Shown here in pieces: positions 8,094-18,409 of a stretch of DNA of 64,000 bases. Each line of letters starts with the position of its first letter. Position 1 is the first letter of the stretch. A model generated the notes under the pieces. The model saw only the letters and a program-made list of their open reading frames with translations. It did no database searches and was not told where the DNA came from. This stretch comes from Kurthia gibsonii. Lineage in GTDB: Bacteria > Bacillota > Bacilli > Bacillales_A > Planococcaceae. The DNA is taken from assembly GCF_006539985.1 (NCBI RefSeq), contig NZ_BJOB01000002.1:1-64000 (forward strand). Direction: 5' to 3'. A program made the translations under genes and the position numbers.

Positions 8094-9533
8094 TTAACCT
8101 TTTCTCTCACGTAAAACAAATACGACGATACTAAAAGCAAGTAGTGAAACACCTGTAAATAAAAAGCCTGGTTGATTAATTAAATCGAGTGAACCGAGTA
8201 TAAAGGAACCTGCGACTGTGCCAATAGAGAAGAATGCATAAAAATAGCCGTAAGCTTTTCCGCGAATCTCTTTTTCAGTTGCTTCCGCAAGTAATTTATT
8301 AATAGCTGGGAATGTGAATGAGAACCCAATTCCATAAAGCGATAGTACACCATATAGTGGAATCGTCGTCGTCGCTTCACCTAATAAGATTTGACTGACA
8401 CCAAGTAAGACAATCCCTATGAAAAGAGATGTAGAAGCTGATAAATAATCGAAAATCCGATTGAGTGGTGTAATGAAAATGATGACAGCAACGATCCCGA
8501 ACATACTTAATAAAGTTCCCGACATGCGCGAAGTATAACCTAACTCTTGTACATAAATAGGTAATAAATAAGCAAGGCTACCTTGTGAAAACATTAAAAA
8601 GAATGCACCGACATAAGACTGAACGAGCTTTTTAGACCAAACAAGTGGGACACGTTCTTTCATTACATTTTGACTGCGCTGCTGTTTCGTTCTTTGTAAA
8701 AATAACAGTGCAATTAATAGAAGTGCTCCCATTCCACCAACGATACTTAAGACGTTTGGAACAGACATTTTCGTCGCTAAAATACCACCTGTTGCAGGTC
8801 CGATAATCGCTGCAAGTCCGACGAATGCACCTGTAAATGCACTACCACTACCTTGTGTATCTTCTCTGCGTAAATTCGCGAGTAACGCAAAGGCAGCGGG
8901 AGTAATAAAGCCACTACTAAAGCCATGAAGTGAGCGAACGATTAATAACATGGTTGGATCTTCAATGAATTGATAACTAAAAAGAGATGCGACAGATAAC
9001 AGCAGTCCGAGCATGAGCATTTTATATGCGCCAATTTTATCTGTAAAAATACCTGAAAAAATATTACCGAATGTATTCGTAAATGAGTACAGACCAACAA
9101 CAATCCCGACAACGAATGTCGAAGCGCCGAGTGAAAGTGCATATGTACTCATAACAGGTAGTTGTACAAATAAATCAAAGAATGAGAAGAAGATAATCCC
9201 ATACACAATCCAAATTTTTTGGAATGGTTGCGTCGTTGTTGTGTGTTCCATCTTTTTTAATTGCCGGTCGAGCGCAAAGTTTCCAAGCGGGATAAAAGCA
9301 GCAAGGAATGATAAGAACGTCCAATGACCGCGCCATTGAATACGTATTTGAACATATAAAATCGCTAAACAGTAGAGAATGAAAATTCCACCGTGAAGCG
9401 CACCATTGATCGTAACAAATTGTGGATGGTCCCATATATATTTGAGCGGCATGGAGATGCAAAGTAAAACAAGTAAAGACAAACCGTCAAGAATGCCCAT
9501 GATACGTAAAATTCTAATTGGATGAGCTTGCAT
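8094..9533 (-). CDS. DUF3817-MFS fusion transporter
   Basis: Integral membrane protein of 479 aa. The first roughly 95 residues match the DUF3817 type of small three-helix membrane protein (LDGLSLLVLLCISMPLKY, then GALHGGIFILY). The rest is a 12-helix major facilitator superfamily drug-efflux type transporter (SLGASTFVVGIVVGLYSFTN, a loop with FTDKIGAYKM, then RSLHGFSSGF). The ATG at 9533 follows AAAGGAG by seven bases. An earlier in-frame start at 9596 would add 21 residues but has no ribosome site. It is transcribed divergently from mutS. The exported substrate is unknown; hydrophobic drugs are likely by family. Confidence 0.85.
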   Translation of the reverse strand: MQAHPIRILRIMGILDGLSLLVLLCISMPLKYIWDHPQFVTINGALHGGIFILYCLAILYVQIRIQWRGHWTFLSFLAAFIPLGNFALDRQLKKMEHTTTTQPFQKIWIVYGIIFFSFFDLFVQLPVMSTYALSLGASTFVVGIVVGLYSFTNTFGNIFSGIFTDKIGAYKMLMLGLLLSVASLFSYQFIEDPTMLLIVRSLHGFSSGFITPAAFALLANLRREDTQGSGSAFTGAFVGLAAIIGPATGGILATKMSVPNVLSIVGGMGALLLIALLFLQRTKQQRSQNVMKERVPLVWSKKLVQSYVGAFFLMFSQGSLAYLLPIYVQELGYTSRMSGTLLSMFGIVAVIIFITPLNRIFDYLSASTSLFIGIVLLGVSQILLGEATTTIPLYGVLSLYGIGFSFTFPAINKLLAEATEKEIRGKAYGYFYAFFSIGTVAGSFILGSLDLINQPGFLFTGVSLLAFSIVVFVLRERKG

Positions 9534-9630
9534 AAAGAGACTCCTTTGTTCATAGTAATCTAATTCTAAGTGTAACATATTCAAAGCCTGAAACAATTCA
9601 ATTGCTTAGAACGATTTATGAACATATTTT

Positions 9631-9639
9631 TGTTATAAT
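9631..9639 (+). promoter_or_regulatory. Extended -10 promoter for mutS
   Basis: TGTTATAAT is a perfect extended -10 element 38 bases before the mutS start, in the 143-base divergent gap. No consensus -35 is visible. Confidence 0.55.
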
Positions 9640-9676
9640 AGAATGAAATGAAAAGCACGAATGTGAGGTTTTAATA

Positions 9677-12289
9677 ATGGCATATACGCCCATGATTCAA
9701 CAATATTTAGCTGTAAAAGCAGATTATAAAGATGCCTTTCTTTTTTATCGTTTAGGTGATTTTTACGAGATGTTTTTTGAAGATGCAACACGTGCATCAC
9801 AAATTTTAGAGATTACATTAACAAGCCGCGATGCAGGAATGAAAGAACGTATTCCAATGTGTGGTGTACCCCATCATTCGGCTAAGAATTATATTGATAC
9901 ATTAATTCAAAAAGGATATAAAGTAGCGATTTGTGAGCAAACAGAAGATCCAAAGCAGGCAAAAGGTGTTGTAAAGCGAGAAGTTGTACAAGTGGTTACA
10001 CCAGGTACTGTAATGGAAGGGAAAAATGTTGACCAGAAGAGTAATGTGTACATTGCAGCCGTTGAACAACTAGCGCAACAATATGGTTTTGTATATTTAG
10101 ATTTATCGACAGGGGAAGCAGTTGCTACATATATTGATGGTGACGTGAAGGATGTATTCCAACAACTCCAATCACTCCAAATTCGTGAAGTTGTCGTTAG
10201 TCCTGAACTATATGATGAATGGTTGGAGTTAGCAGACCGTTATGCGATTGTTTTATCCATTGCTGAAAAACAAGTTGCTGATGCCAAAGAATATATAGAA
10301 GATATTCCAACGCATTTACATGCAGTAGCCAAGCGTTTACTCCATTATTTAGAGGAAACACAATTGCGCGCTCTATCACATATTCAGCCATTTACGTTTA
10401 TTGAAGTGCAGTCGATTTTAAAAATTGATGCCAATTCAAAACGTAATTTAGAGTTGATTCAAACGTTGCGTGGTGAGCTAAAAGGCTCGTTATTATGGCT
10501 TTTAGATGAGACGGTCACAGCGATGGGTGGACGTAAACTCAAACAATGGATTCACCAACCATTAGCGAATCGTACTGCGATTGAGAAAAGACTGCAAACT
10601 GTTTCTCATTTAATGGACAGTTACTTTATTCGTCTAGAATTACAAACCTTATTAAAAGAAGTGTATGATTTAGAGCGTTTAGCAGGACGTATTGCGTTCG
10701 GTAGTGTGGGTGGGCGTGATTTAGCACAGCTACGTGCATCACTGCGCCAAATTCCGTTCATTCGTGAACAATTAGAAGAATCAGGGCATGAGCAACTGAT
10801 TACACTTAGTCGTCAAATGGATGATTGCCAAGACATCGAAGCCTTCTTAAGCCAAGCCATTACAGATCATCCGCCGATTTCGATTAAAGAAGGCGATGTC
10901 ATTCGAGAAGGATATAACGCGCAATTAGACGATTATCGCTACGCTTCTCGTAATGGAAAAGATTGGATTGCCCAATTAGAACAAAAAGAACGTGAACGAA
11001 CAGGTGTTAAAAATTTAAAAATTGGTTATAATCGCGTCTTTGGTTATTACATTGAAATGACAAAATCGAATGTCCATTTAGCTGATTTAACACGCTATGA
11101 ACGTAAGCAAACATTAGCAAATGCTGAGCGATTTATTACAGAAGAATTAAAAGAAAAAGAGGCAATCATTTTAAATGCGGAAGAAAAAAGTTTAGAGTTA
11201 GAATATACATTATTCACTGAAATACGTGAAAAAATTAAACCATTTATTCCGCGTATTCAGCAACTCGCTTCTCAAATTAGTGAACTCGATGTATTCGCAA
11301 GCTTTGCGATGGTGGCAGAGAACTATCAGTTTGTACAACCAACATTCCATGATGAGCAAGCATTAAAAATTGTGAATGGTCGTCACCCAGTCGTTGAAAA
11401 AATGATGAATAAATCACTCTATGTACCGAATGATTGTATCTTAACAACAGATGAAAATATGTTATTAATTACAGGACCGAATATGTCTGGTAAATCAACT
11501 TTCATGCGTCAAGTGGCATTGATTACAATCATGGCGCAAATGGGCTGTTATGTGCCAGCAGATGAAGCGGTATTACCTGTAACCGACCAAATCTTTACAC
11601 GTATTGGTGCAGCGGATGATTTAGCAGGCGGGCAAAGTACATTCATGGTAGAGATGATGGAATCACAACATGCGATCATGCATGCGACAGAGCGTAGTTT
11701 ATTACTGTTTGATGAGATTGGTCGTGGCACATCCACATATGATGGGATGTCTTTAGCACAAGCAATGATGGAATATATTCATAATGAAATCGGAGCGAAC
11801 ACGTTATTTTCAACACATTATCACGAACTAACAACACTTGAACAAGCACTACCTCGTTTACGTAATGTCCATGTAGCTGCCACAGAGCAAGATGGTAAAG
11901 TTGTATTTTTACACAAAGTAAAAGAAGGACCTGCTGACCAATCATATGGTATTCACGTAGCTGAACTGGCTGAATTACCAGAAGCAATTATTTCACGTTC
12001 ACGTGAGTTACTTGCGAATTTTGAGTCAAATACTCAAAGTGGCGAAGTGCAAGTGATTGAAAAAATTGTAGAGAAGATTGTCGAAGTACCAGTTGAAGTG
12101 CCTGTAAAAGAGCAGGTCAAAGAAAGTTCAGATCAACTTTCATTCTTTGAAGCGCAGGAAGCTGTACCAGCATTAACAGAAGAAGAACAAGAAGCGTTAA
12201 ATAAGCTTCGTTCACTGAATGTATCTGGCACAACGCCGATGGATGCACTGCAACTTGTGTATCAACTACAGCAAACATTATTAAAATAA
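9677..12289 (+). CDS. mutS: DNA mismatch repair protein MutS
   Basis: ATPase that recognises mispaired bases and recruits MutL. Seen: the mismatch-reading GDFYEMF (the F-x-E motif) near residue 32, Walker A GPNMSGKST at residues 600-608, Walker B LLLFDEIGRGTSTYDG near residue 675 and THYHEL near residue 715. A QLSFF near residue 822 fits the beta-clamp-binding motif known from Bacillus MutS. Length 870 aa is normal. mutL follows after 18 bases with its own strong ribosome site, and glpD after that, so the three are probably cotranscribed. Confidence 0.97.
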   Translation: MAYTPMIQQYLAVKADYKDAFLFYRLGDFYEMFFEDATRASQILEITLTSRDAGMKERIPMCGVPHHSAKNYIDTLIQKGYKVAICEQTEDPKQAKGVVKREVVQVVTPGTVMEGKNVDQKSNVYIAAVEQLAQQYGFVYLDLSTGEAVATYIDGDVKDVFQQLQSLQIREVVVSPELYDEWLELADRYAIVLSIAEKQVADAKEYIEDIPTHLHAVAKRLLHYLEETQLRALSHIQPFTFIEVQSILKIDANSKRNLELIQTLRGELKGSLLWLLDETVTAMGGRKLKQWIHQPLANRTAIEKRLQTVSHLMDSYFIRLELQTLLKEVYDLERLAGRIAFGSVGGRDLAQLRASLRQIPFIREQLEESGHEQLITLSRQMDDCQDIEAFLSQAITDHPPISIKEGDVIREGYNAQLDDYRYASRNGKDWIAQLEQKERERTGVKNLKIGYNRVFGYYIEMTKSNVHLADLTRYERKQTLANAERFITEELKEKEAIILNAEEKSLELEYTLFTEIREKIKPFIPRIQQLASQISELDVFASFAMVAENYQFVQPTFHDEQALKIVNGRHPVVEKMMNKSLYVPNDCILTTDENMLLITGPNMSGKSTFMRQVALITIMAQMGCYVPADEAVLPVTDQIFTRIGAADDLAGGQSTFMVEMMESQHAIMHATERSLLLFDEIGRGTSTYDGMSLAQAMMEYIHNEIGANTLFSTHYHELTTLEQALPRLRNVHVAATEQDGKVVFLHKVKEGPADQSYGIHVAELAELPEAIISRSRELLANFESNTQSGEVQVIEKIVEKIVEVPVEVPVKEQVKESSDQLSFFEAQEAVPALTEEEQEALNKLRSLNVSGTTPMDALQLVYQLQQTLLK

Positions 12290-12307
12290 AAAAAGGAGGT
12301 CTTTTGC

Positions 12308-14158
12308 ATGGGGCAAATTCAAATAATGGATGATTTTTTATCAAATAAAATTGCAGCGGGTGAAGTCGTAGAGAGACCAACATCTGTTGTCAAAGAGCTT
12401 GTTGAAAATGCCATCGATGCAGGTAGTACCTCCATTGAAGTCATTTTAGAAGAAGCAGGCCTAACATCCATTCAAGTCATCGATAATGGGCATGGTATGG
12501 ACGAGGAAGATGCGCTCATCTCATTCCAACGTCATGCGACAAGTAAGATTCATCATGAACACGACTTGTTTCGTATTCGTACATTAGGTTTTAGGGGAGA
12601 GGCACTCGCGTCCATTGCATCTGTTTCAAAAGTGCATCTCATGACTTCAAATGGTGAAACAGGTTTAGAAGTGTATTTAGAAGGTGGACATGTGAAAGAG
12701 AAAAAGCCAGGACCACTTCGTCGTGGAACGGACTTGCAAGTGAAGCAACTTTTTTATAATACACCCGCACGTTTAAAATATATGAAAACCATTCAAACAG
12801 AGTTGGGACATACAATTGATTTGATGAACCGTTTAGCGCTCTGCTATCCGAATATCGCATTTAAATTGCGTCATCACGATCATATGCTACTTCAAACAAA
12901 TGGTCGTGGCGATTTACAACATGTTTTGGCGGCAATTTACGGTGTATCCAACGCGAAAAAAATGGTCGCATTTGAAGGTGAGTCACAGGACTATAAGATT
13001 TACGGTTTTACAACAATCCCGGAAATTACGCGCGCATCTAAAAATTATATGTCCATCTTTGTGAATGGGCGTTGGGTGAAGCATTATACAATTCAAAAAG
13101 CGATTTTAGAAGCATACCATACGTATTTACCCATTGGACGTGCGCCGATTACGGTTATTCATATTGAAGGGGACCCTCACTTAACAGATGTGAATGTGCA
13201 TCCAGCAAAGCAACAAATTCGTCTTAGTAAAGAAGGAGAATTGATGCAGTTAATTGAAAAAACAATCCATGAAGCCATTCGTTCACATATGCATGTACCT
13301 GAAATTGCTAAGCCGAAAAAGAAGTTAGCTCCTTTAACAGAACAAGTGAATTTTTGGAAACAAATAGACTATGCGAATACAAAAATCGAACAGTTTGGTG
13401 AGTTGCCAAGAAAAGCACAGCAAGTCCAAGAGAAAGTTGAAGAGCCTTTTGTTGATTCAGTAAGTTTGGACGCCGCAGAAACGTGGGAAGATATAATAGA
13501 TACACCTTTTGAAAACCTCGATGTAAAAGAGGTTGAAAAAGATGAATTGGTGGAAAAAGAAGTAGAGAAAGAACCTTTTCCAGAATTAGAAATGATTGGA
13601 CAAATTCATGGGACGTATATTGTGGCACAAAGTGAAGATGGTTTTTACTTAATTGACCAACATGCAGCGCAGGAACGTATTAAGTATGAATTCTTCAAGG
13701 AAAAAGTAGGTGAAGTTCATGCAAATGAGCGTCAAGCACTTTTACTACCACTGACTTTTCATTATTCAGCAGATGAGGCACTTACGCTTCGTTCTGCGAA
13801 AGATGAACTCGAACAAGTTGGCGTATTTTTAGAAGAATTTGGTCAACATTCATTTGTGGTAAGAGAATATCCCACATGGTTTCCAAAAGATTTAGAACAA
13901 GAGATTATTGAAGATTTAATTGAACAAGTATTAAATGAAGGCAAAGCAAATGTAAAAAAGTTAAGAGAAGATGCAGCAATTATGATGAGTTGTAAAAAAT
14001 CCATTAAAGCGAATCATTATCTCAATCACGCACAAATGGTCCGATTAATTGCTGACCTAAAACAATGCCATCAACCATTCACTTGCCCCCATGGCCGCCC
14101 TGTAATTGTCCATTTTAGAACGTATGAAATCGAAAAGATGTTTAAACGTGTGATGTAA
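12308..14158 (+). CDS. mutL: DNA mismatch repair endonuclease MutL
   Basis: Partner of MutS that nicks the error-containing strand. The N-terminal GHKL ATPase domain shows ENAIDAGST, DNGHGM and GFRGEALASIASV. The C-terminal domain has the metal-dependent endonuclease motif DQHAAQERIKYE (DQHA-x2-E-x4-E) near residue 453, and CPHGRP near the end, as expected in bacteria lacking MutH. A charged, repetitive linker (about residues 335-425) joins the domains. Length 616 aa. The ATG at 12308 follows AAAAGGAGGT. Confidence 0.97.
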   Translation: MGQIQIMDDFLSNKIAAGEVVERPTSVVKELVENAIDAGSTSIEVILEEAGLTSIQVIDNGHGMDEEDALISFQRHATSKIHHEHDLFRIRTLGFRGEALASIASVSKVHLMTSNGETGLEVYLEGGHVKEKKPGPLRRGTDLQVKQLFYNTPARLKYMKTIQTELGHTIDLMNRLALCYPNIAFKLRHHDHMLLQTNGRGDLQHVLAAIYGVSNAKKMVAFEGESQDYKIYGFTTIPEITRASKNYMSIFVNGRWVKHYTIQKAILEAYHTYLPIGRAPITVIHIEGDPHLTDVNVHPAKQQIRLSKEGELMQLIEKTIHEAIRSHMHVPEIAKPKKKLAPLTEQVNFWKQIDYANTKIEQFGELPRKAQQVQEKVEEPFVDSVSLDAAETWEDIIDTPFENLDVKEVEKDELVEKEVEKEPFPELEMIGQIHGTYIVAQSEDGFYLIDQHAAQERIKYEFFKEKVGEVHANERQALLLPLTFHYSADEALTLRSAKDELEQVGVFLEEFGQHSFVVREYPTWFPKDLEQEIIEDLIEQVLNEGKANVKKLREDAAIMMSCKKSIKANHYLNHAQMVRLIADLKQCHQPFTCPHGRPVIVHFRTYEIEKMFKRVM

Positions 14159-14177
14159 TTAAAAGGAGGACGACAGA

Positions 14178-15842
14178 ATGTTTTCAGCAGCTCGTAGACA
14201 AGATCAAATTGATCAATTGAACCGACAAAGTTTTGATGTAGTTATTATTGGTGGAGGAATCACAGGAGCAGGTATTGCATTGGATGCCATATCACGTGGT
14301 TTAAGTGTAGCAATTATTGATATGCAAGATTTTGCAGGAGGAACATCGAGTCGTTCAACGAAGTTAGTACATGGAGGACTTCGTTATTTAAAACAAGCAC
14401 AAGTAGGAATTGTAGCAGAGGTGGGGCGTGAACGAAAAATCGTTTATGAAAATGGTGTGCATATTACAACACCACTTGGCATGCTACTCCCTTTCTATAA
14501 AGGTGGGCAATTTGGTCCTACAACAACTTCAATTGGACTGAAGGTTTATGATAGTTTAGCCGGTGTAAAAAAGTCAGAGCGTCGCGTTATGCTTAGTCCA
14601 GAAGAAACGCTTCAAAAAGAACCACTTTTAAAGAAAGATGGCTTACGTGGTGGCGGTTTATATGTAGAGTACCGTACAGATGATGCACGTCTAACAATTG
14701 AAGTATTAAAAAGAGCTGTTGAGCTAGGTGCAGTGGCTTTGAATTATGTAAAAGCTTTATCATTCATTTACGATGACAATAAAAAAGTAGCAGGTATTTA
14801 TGCAATTGATCAAATAACAAAGCGTGAAATAACAATTCGTGGAAAAGCAGTTGTCAATGCAGCGGGCCCATGGGTGAATGAAGTAATGGAACGTGATCCA
14901 TTAGCATCAAGTAAAAAAGCACTGTTACGTACAAAAGGTGTTCATATCGTAATTGATCAATCTATTTTCCCATTAAAACAATCTGTGTATTTTGATACGG
15001 AAGATGGACGTATGATTTTTGCCATTCCACGAGAAGGAAAAGCCTACGTAGGGACAACTGATACGATTTATCATGATGATCCAGTTGAGCCCGTCGCTAC
15101 AAGTGAAGATGTAGCCTATATTTTAGACGCAGTTCACTATATATTCCCAGATGTTGATGTTTCATTCAAAGACGTAGAATCTACTTGGTCTGGGGTACGT
15201 CCATTAATTTATGAAAAAGGTAAAGATCCTTCTGAAGTATCACGAAAAGATGAAGTATGGGAGTCTGAATCGGGTCTCTTAACAATGGCAGGCGGAAAGT
15301 TAACAGGTTACCGTCGAATGGCGGAAGAAGTAGTAGACCGTTTGGCGAAACGTAAAGAGTTTAGAGGTACAGGTCCATGTGTTACGAAAGAGTTATCTTT
15401 ATCAGGTGCAACTATGCTAACACCAGAAAATTTTGACGCATATGTCGCGTTTAAAGGCGATGAAGGTGTGCAGTATGGCTTGACGAAAAAAGTTGCAGAA
15501 GAACTTGTACACAAATATGGTACAAACATTGAAGACATCTACCGTATTTTACGTGTAACCAAAAATGACTACAAAGACCGCGGTCTACCTGTCGATTTAT
15601 ATTTAGAAGTGATTTATGGTATGCAGTTTGAAATGGCTTATACACCAGCCGATGTATTCATTCGTCGTACAGGTAAATTGTATTTCGATATTCAACAAGT
15701 GCGTAAGTATAAAGATGAAGTCATCTCTTTAATGAGTGATTACTTGGAATATACAGATCATGAAAAAGCACTTCATCAACAAGAGTTAGAACAACTTCTT
15801 GAAGATGCGACACATTTTGCAAAGGAAGGTTCACATGGATAA
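14178..15842 (+). CDS. glpD: Aerobic glycerol-3-phosphate dehydrogenase
   Basis: Membrane-associated FAD enzyme that oxidises sn-glycerol-3-phosphate to dihydroxyacetone phosphate and passes electrons to menaquinone. The FAD-binding dinucleotide motif VVIIGGGITGAGIALDA is near residue 21, followed by GGTSSRSTKLVHGGLRYL near residue 55. Length 554 aa is normal. It starts 19 bases after mutL behind AAAAGGAGG, and its stop overlaps the next gene. The glycerol facilitator and kinase genes (glpF, glpK) that often accompany it are not here. In the B. cereus group, as I recall, glpF-glpK-glpD and a hydrolase lie between mutL and miaA, so this may be the shortened form of that cluster. Confidence 0.95.
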   Translation: MFSAARRQDQIDQLNRQSFDVVIIGGGITGAGIALDAISRGLSVAIIDMQDFAGGTSSRSTKLVHGGLRYLKQAQVGIVAEVGRERKIVYENGVHITTPLGMLLPFYKGGQFGPTTTSIGLKVYDSLAGVKKSERRVMLSPEETLQKEPLLKKDGLRGGGLYVEYRTDDARLTIEVLKRAVELGAVALNYVKALSFIYDDNKKVAGIYAIDQITKREITIRGKAVVNAAGPWVNEVMERDPLASSKKALLRTKGVHIVIDQSIFPLKQSVYFDTEDGRMIFAIPREGKAYVGTTDTIYHDDPVEPVATSEDVAYILDAVHYIFPDVDVSFKDVESTWSGVRPLIYEKGKDPSEVSRKDEVWESESGLLTMAGGKLTGYRRMAEEVVDRLAKRKEFRGTGPCVTKELSLSGATMLTPENFDAYVAFKGDEGVQYGLTKKVAEELVHKYGTNIEDIYRILRVTKNDYKDRGLPVDLYLEVIYGMQFEMAYTPADVFIRRTGKLYFDIQQVRKYKDEVISLMSDYLEYTDHEKALHQQELEQLLEDATHFAKEGSHG

Positions 15843-16779
15843 AATACAAAAAGAAATTCGCGTACAACATGACCATATCATTGTAGCGAATGTCTACATG
15901 CCCGAAAAAGAAATACGCGGGCATGTACATATTTTTCATGGTATGGCGGAACACCAAGAACGTTATGAAAAGTTCGCCCGCTTTTTAAATGAACATGGAT
16001 ACGTCGTATCTACCCATGACCATCGTGGACATGGTCAGACAGCTAGTAAAAATAATGCGCCTTATGGTTTCTTTGCCGAAGAAGATGGTTTTGAAGTTGT
16101 CGTACAAGATGCTCATGATGTCATTCAAGCGATTCGACAAGAGCATGATTGGCCAATGCCAATTTTAATTGGTCATAGTATGGGGTCGTTTATTTTAAGA
16201 CGTTATATCGAATTTTATAGTCATGAAGTGAAAAAAGTAATTTTGATTGGTACAGGTGCTTTTTCTTCATTACATCGTGTGGGGCTTTATACTGCTCGTT
16301 TATTAGCAAGTCAAAAAGGCAAAACGAAGCCCGCAAAATTACTTGAACAGATGTCGTTCGGTTCGTATAATGCCAAAGTAGAAAATAGTAAGACATCTTC
16401 GGATTGGCTCTCAACAGATTCAAGAGAAGTGCGAAAATATATTGAAGATGACTTATGTGGATTCACATGCACCAATCAATTTTATGTCGATTTATTAACG
16501 GGGCTTGCGACATTATCAAAAGAAGCCGAAGTGAATCGAATTCGTAAAGACTTACCAATTCTACTGATTAGCGGTAAAGAAGACCCTGTTGGTGATTATG
16601 GTAAAGGCGTATGGCGCGTTGCACGCCAATACTATCATGCTGGTTTTACACATGTGACTGTACACTTATTCGAACATAAGCGACATGAGATTTTAAATGA
16701 ACAAAATAATACAATGGTTTATAAAACAATATTAAAATGGTTGGAGAAAAAAAGTCATGAGCGAGCAACAGCAGTATGA
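15835..16779 (+). CDS. Alpha/beta hydrolase, lysophospholipase/monoacylglycerol lipase type
   Basis: Serine hydrolase of the S33/PldB type, 314 aa. The N-terminal [13 protein letters not shown] segment is characteristic of the monoacylglycerol lipase group. The nucleophile lies in GHSMGS near residue 114, the acid in [10 protein letters not shown] near residue 250 and the histidine in HKRHEILNE near residue 283. The ATG at 15835 follows AAAGGAAGG and overlaps the end of glpD by eight bases. miaA in turn overlaps its end by 23 bases, so it is translationally tied to both. Next to glpD, a role in releasing glycerol or glycerophosphate from lipids is plausible but inferred. Confidence 0.85.
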   Translation: MDKIQKEIRVQHDHIIVANVYMPEKEIRGHVHIFHGMAEHQERYEKFARFLNEHGYVVSTHDHRGHGQTASKNNAPYGFFAEEDGFEVVVQDAHDVIQAIRQEHDWPMPILIGHSMGSFILRRYIEFYSHEVKKVILIGTGAFSSLHRVGLYTARLLASQKGKTKPAKLLEQMSFGSYNAKVENSKTSSDWLSTDSREVRKYIEDDLCGFTCTNQFYVDLLTGLATLSKEAEVNRIRKDLPILLISGKEDPVGDYGKGVWRVARQYYHAGFTHVTVHLFEHKRHEILNEQNNTMVYKTILKWLEKKSHERATAV

Positions 16780-17695
16780 TGTATTGGCGATTGTCGGACC
16801 TACAGCAGTAGGGAAAACAGCGCTTAGCATCGAACTTGCCAAACGGTTAAATGGTGAGATTATTAACGGTGATTCTATGCAAGTCTATAAAGATTTAGAT
16901 ATTGGAACCGCTAAAATACGAGAAGATGAAAAAGAGGGCATTGTGCATCATCTCATTGATATTAAAGAAGCAACAGATGAATTTTCAGTTGCAGAATATC
17001 AGCAGTTAGTACGTGAAAAAATTGAAGAAATTCAACACCGAGGTAAGATGCCCATTATCGTTGGTGGAACAGGTTTATACGTGCAATCAGTCTTATATGA
17101 TTTCCGCTTTACCGATGAGAAGATTGATGACACTGCACGTAAAGCCTATTACGAGGAACTTGAAAAAGTAGGTCCTGAGAAGATGCATGAAAAATTGATG
17201 GCTGTTGATCCCGAAACAGCGAAAACTATCCATCCGAATAATACGCGTCGTGTTATTCGTGCGCTTGAAATGGCAGAACATAGTGTGCAAAAGAAGTCAG
17301 ATGAAGCGTCGAAACAAGGGAATAAACCACTATATCATCATTTTATTATTGGTTTAAATATGGACCGCGATACACTCTATGAACGCATTAATCTTCGTGT
17401 AGATATCATGCTAGAGCAAGGTCTAGAAGAAGAAGTACGAGGACTTTATGAGCGCGGTGTACGCGATTGTCAATCGATTAAAGCGATTGGCTATAAAGAA
17501 CTCTATCAATATTTTGATGGGAGTGTGACGAAAGAAGAAGCGATAGAGAATTTAAAGCAAAATTCACGTCGCTACGCAAAACGTCAATTAACGTACTTCC
17601 GAAATAAGTTGGATGTGAACTGGTTTGATGCGAAAGAAGAAAAAAGTAGTTTAGTTAGTAATATTTTGAAAAAAACAGGGTATAAAGATTGGTAG
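16757..17695 (+). CDS. miaA: tRNA dimethylallyltransferase MiaA
   Basis: Adds a dimethylallyl group to A37 of tRNAs, the substrate later methylthiolated by MiaB (3.4-5.0 kb). P-loop [11 protein letters not shown] is at about residue 14, followed by the family motif [16 protein letters not shown] near residue 36 and [11 protein letters not shown] near residue 97. Length 312 aa is normal. The start overlaps the preceding hydrolase in another frame; the ribosome site TGGAGAA lies inside that gene. hfq follows after 35 bases, the conserved order. Confidence 0.96.
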   Translation: MSEQQQYDVLAIVGPTAVGKTALSIELAKRLNGEIINGDSMQVYKDLDIGTAKIREDEKEGIVHHLIDIKEATDEFSVAEYQQLVREKIEEIQHRGKMPIIVGGTGLYVQSVLYDFRFTDEKIDDTARKAYYEELEKVGPEKMHEKLMAVDPETAKTIHPNNTRRVIRALEMAEHSVQKKSDEASKQGNKPLYHHFIIGLNMDRDTLYERINLRVDIMLEQGLEEEVRGLYERGVRDCQSIKAIGYKELYQYFDGSVTKEEAIENLKQNSRRYAKRQLTYFRNKLDVNWFDAKEEKSSLVSNILKKTGYKDW

Positions 17696-17730
17696 TTAGA
17701 AAAGTTTAGCCAAATCTAAGGGGGATCTAT

Positions 17731-17961
17731 ATGAAAACGATGAATCTACAAGATTTATATTTAAATCAACTCCGTAAAAACTCTATTTTTTTAACCGTAT
17801 TCTTATTGAACGGTTTCCAGTTAAAGGGAACGGTTAAATCATTCGATAACTTTACGGTATTACTAGAAGCAGATGGTAAGCAACATTTAATTTTCAAACA
17901 TGCTATCTCAACCTTCTCACCGTCAAAATCAATTGGCTTAGAAGGCCCAACAGAAGAATAA
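17731..17961 (+). CDS. hfq: RNA chaperone Hfq
   Basis: Sm-like hexameric RNA-binding protein, 76 aa. Sm1 ([18 protein letters not shown]) and the Sm2 signature ([12 protein letters not shown]) are both present. It starts with ATG after AAGGGGGATC. It is the last gene of the mutS-to-hfq run, as shown by the terminator directly behind it. Confidence 0.96.
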   Translation: MKTMNLQDLYLNQLRKNSIFLTVFLLNGFQLKGTVKSFDNFTVLLEADGKQHLIFKHAISTFSPSKSIGLEGPTEE

Positions 17962-17964
17962 GAG

Positions 17965-18002
17965 AAAGAGGAATTGTGCAGTCGTACAATTCCTCTTTGT
18001 TT
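17965..18002 (+). terminator. Intrinsic terminator of hfq
   Basis: A 13-bp perfect stem (17965-17977 with 17986-17998) with an eight-base loop, ending in a T-rich run. Confidence 0.85.
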
Positions 18003-18091
18003 TTACTAGAATTTAAGTCAATCGACTATTCAATCGCTATAAAAAACTTTATACTGAAGAAAGGTAAAATCAAAGGAGGATTTTTTAAGAC

Positions 18092-18391
18092 ATGAAATCA
18101 ATTACAACAGATGAAGTACTTGCATTACTAGATGCAAATGAAGATTTACATATTATTGACGTGCGCGAAGATGAAGAAGTGGCAAATGGCATCATTCCAG
18201 GTGCGGTTCATATTCCACTAGGTCAAATTCCAGAACGTTTTGAAGAGTTAGATCCAGAAACACCATACATTATTGTTTGCCATGCAGGTGGACGTAGCTT
18301 TAGCGCTTGCACATACCTAGAAGGAAAAGGTTATGATGTAACGAACCTTGAAGGTGGCATGAGTGTTTGGGATGGCGAATTAGAGTTCTAA
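18092..18391 (+). CDS. Single-domain rhodanese-like protein
   Basis: Rhodanese domain of 99 aa, a sulfur (persulfide) carrier or transferase. The active-site loop VCHAGGRS places the catalytic cysteine at residue 63. The opening DVREDEE and the closing GGMSVWDGEL are typical. It has a strong AAAGGAGG site and lies between two terminators, so it is probably monocistronic. The sulfur acceptor is unknown. Confidence 0.88.
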   Translation: MKSITTDEVLALLDANEDLHIIDVREDEEVANGIIPGAVHIPLGQIPERFEELDPETPYIIVCHAGGRSFSACTYLEGKGYDVTNLEGGMSVWDGELEF

Positions 18392-18409
18392 TTTAGTTGC
18401 ATATAAAAT

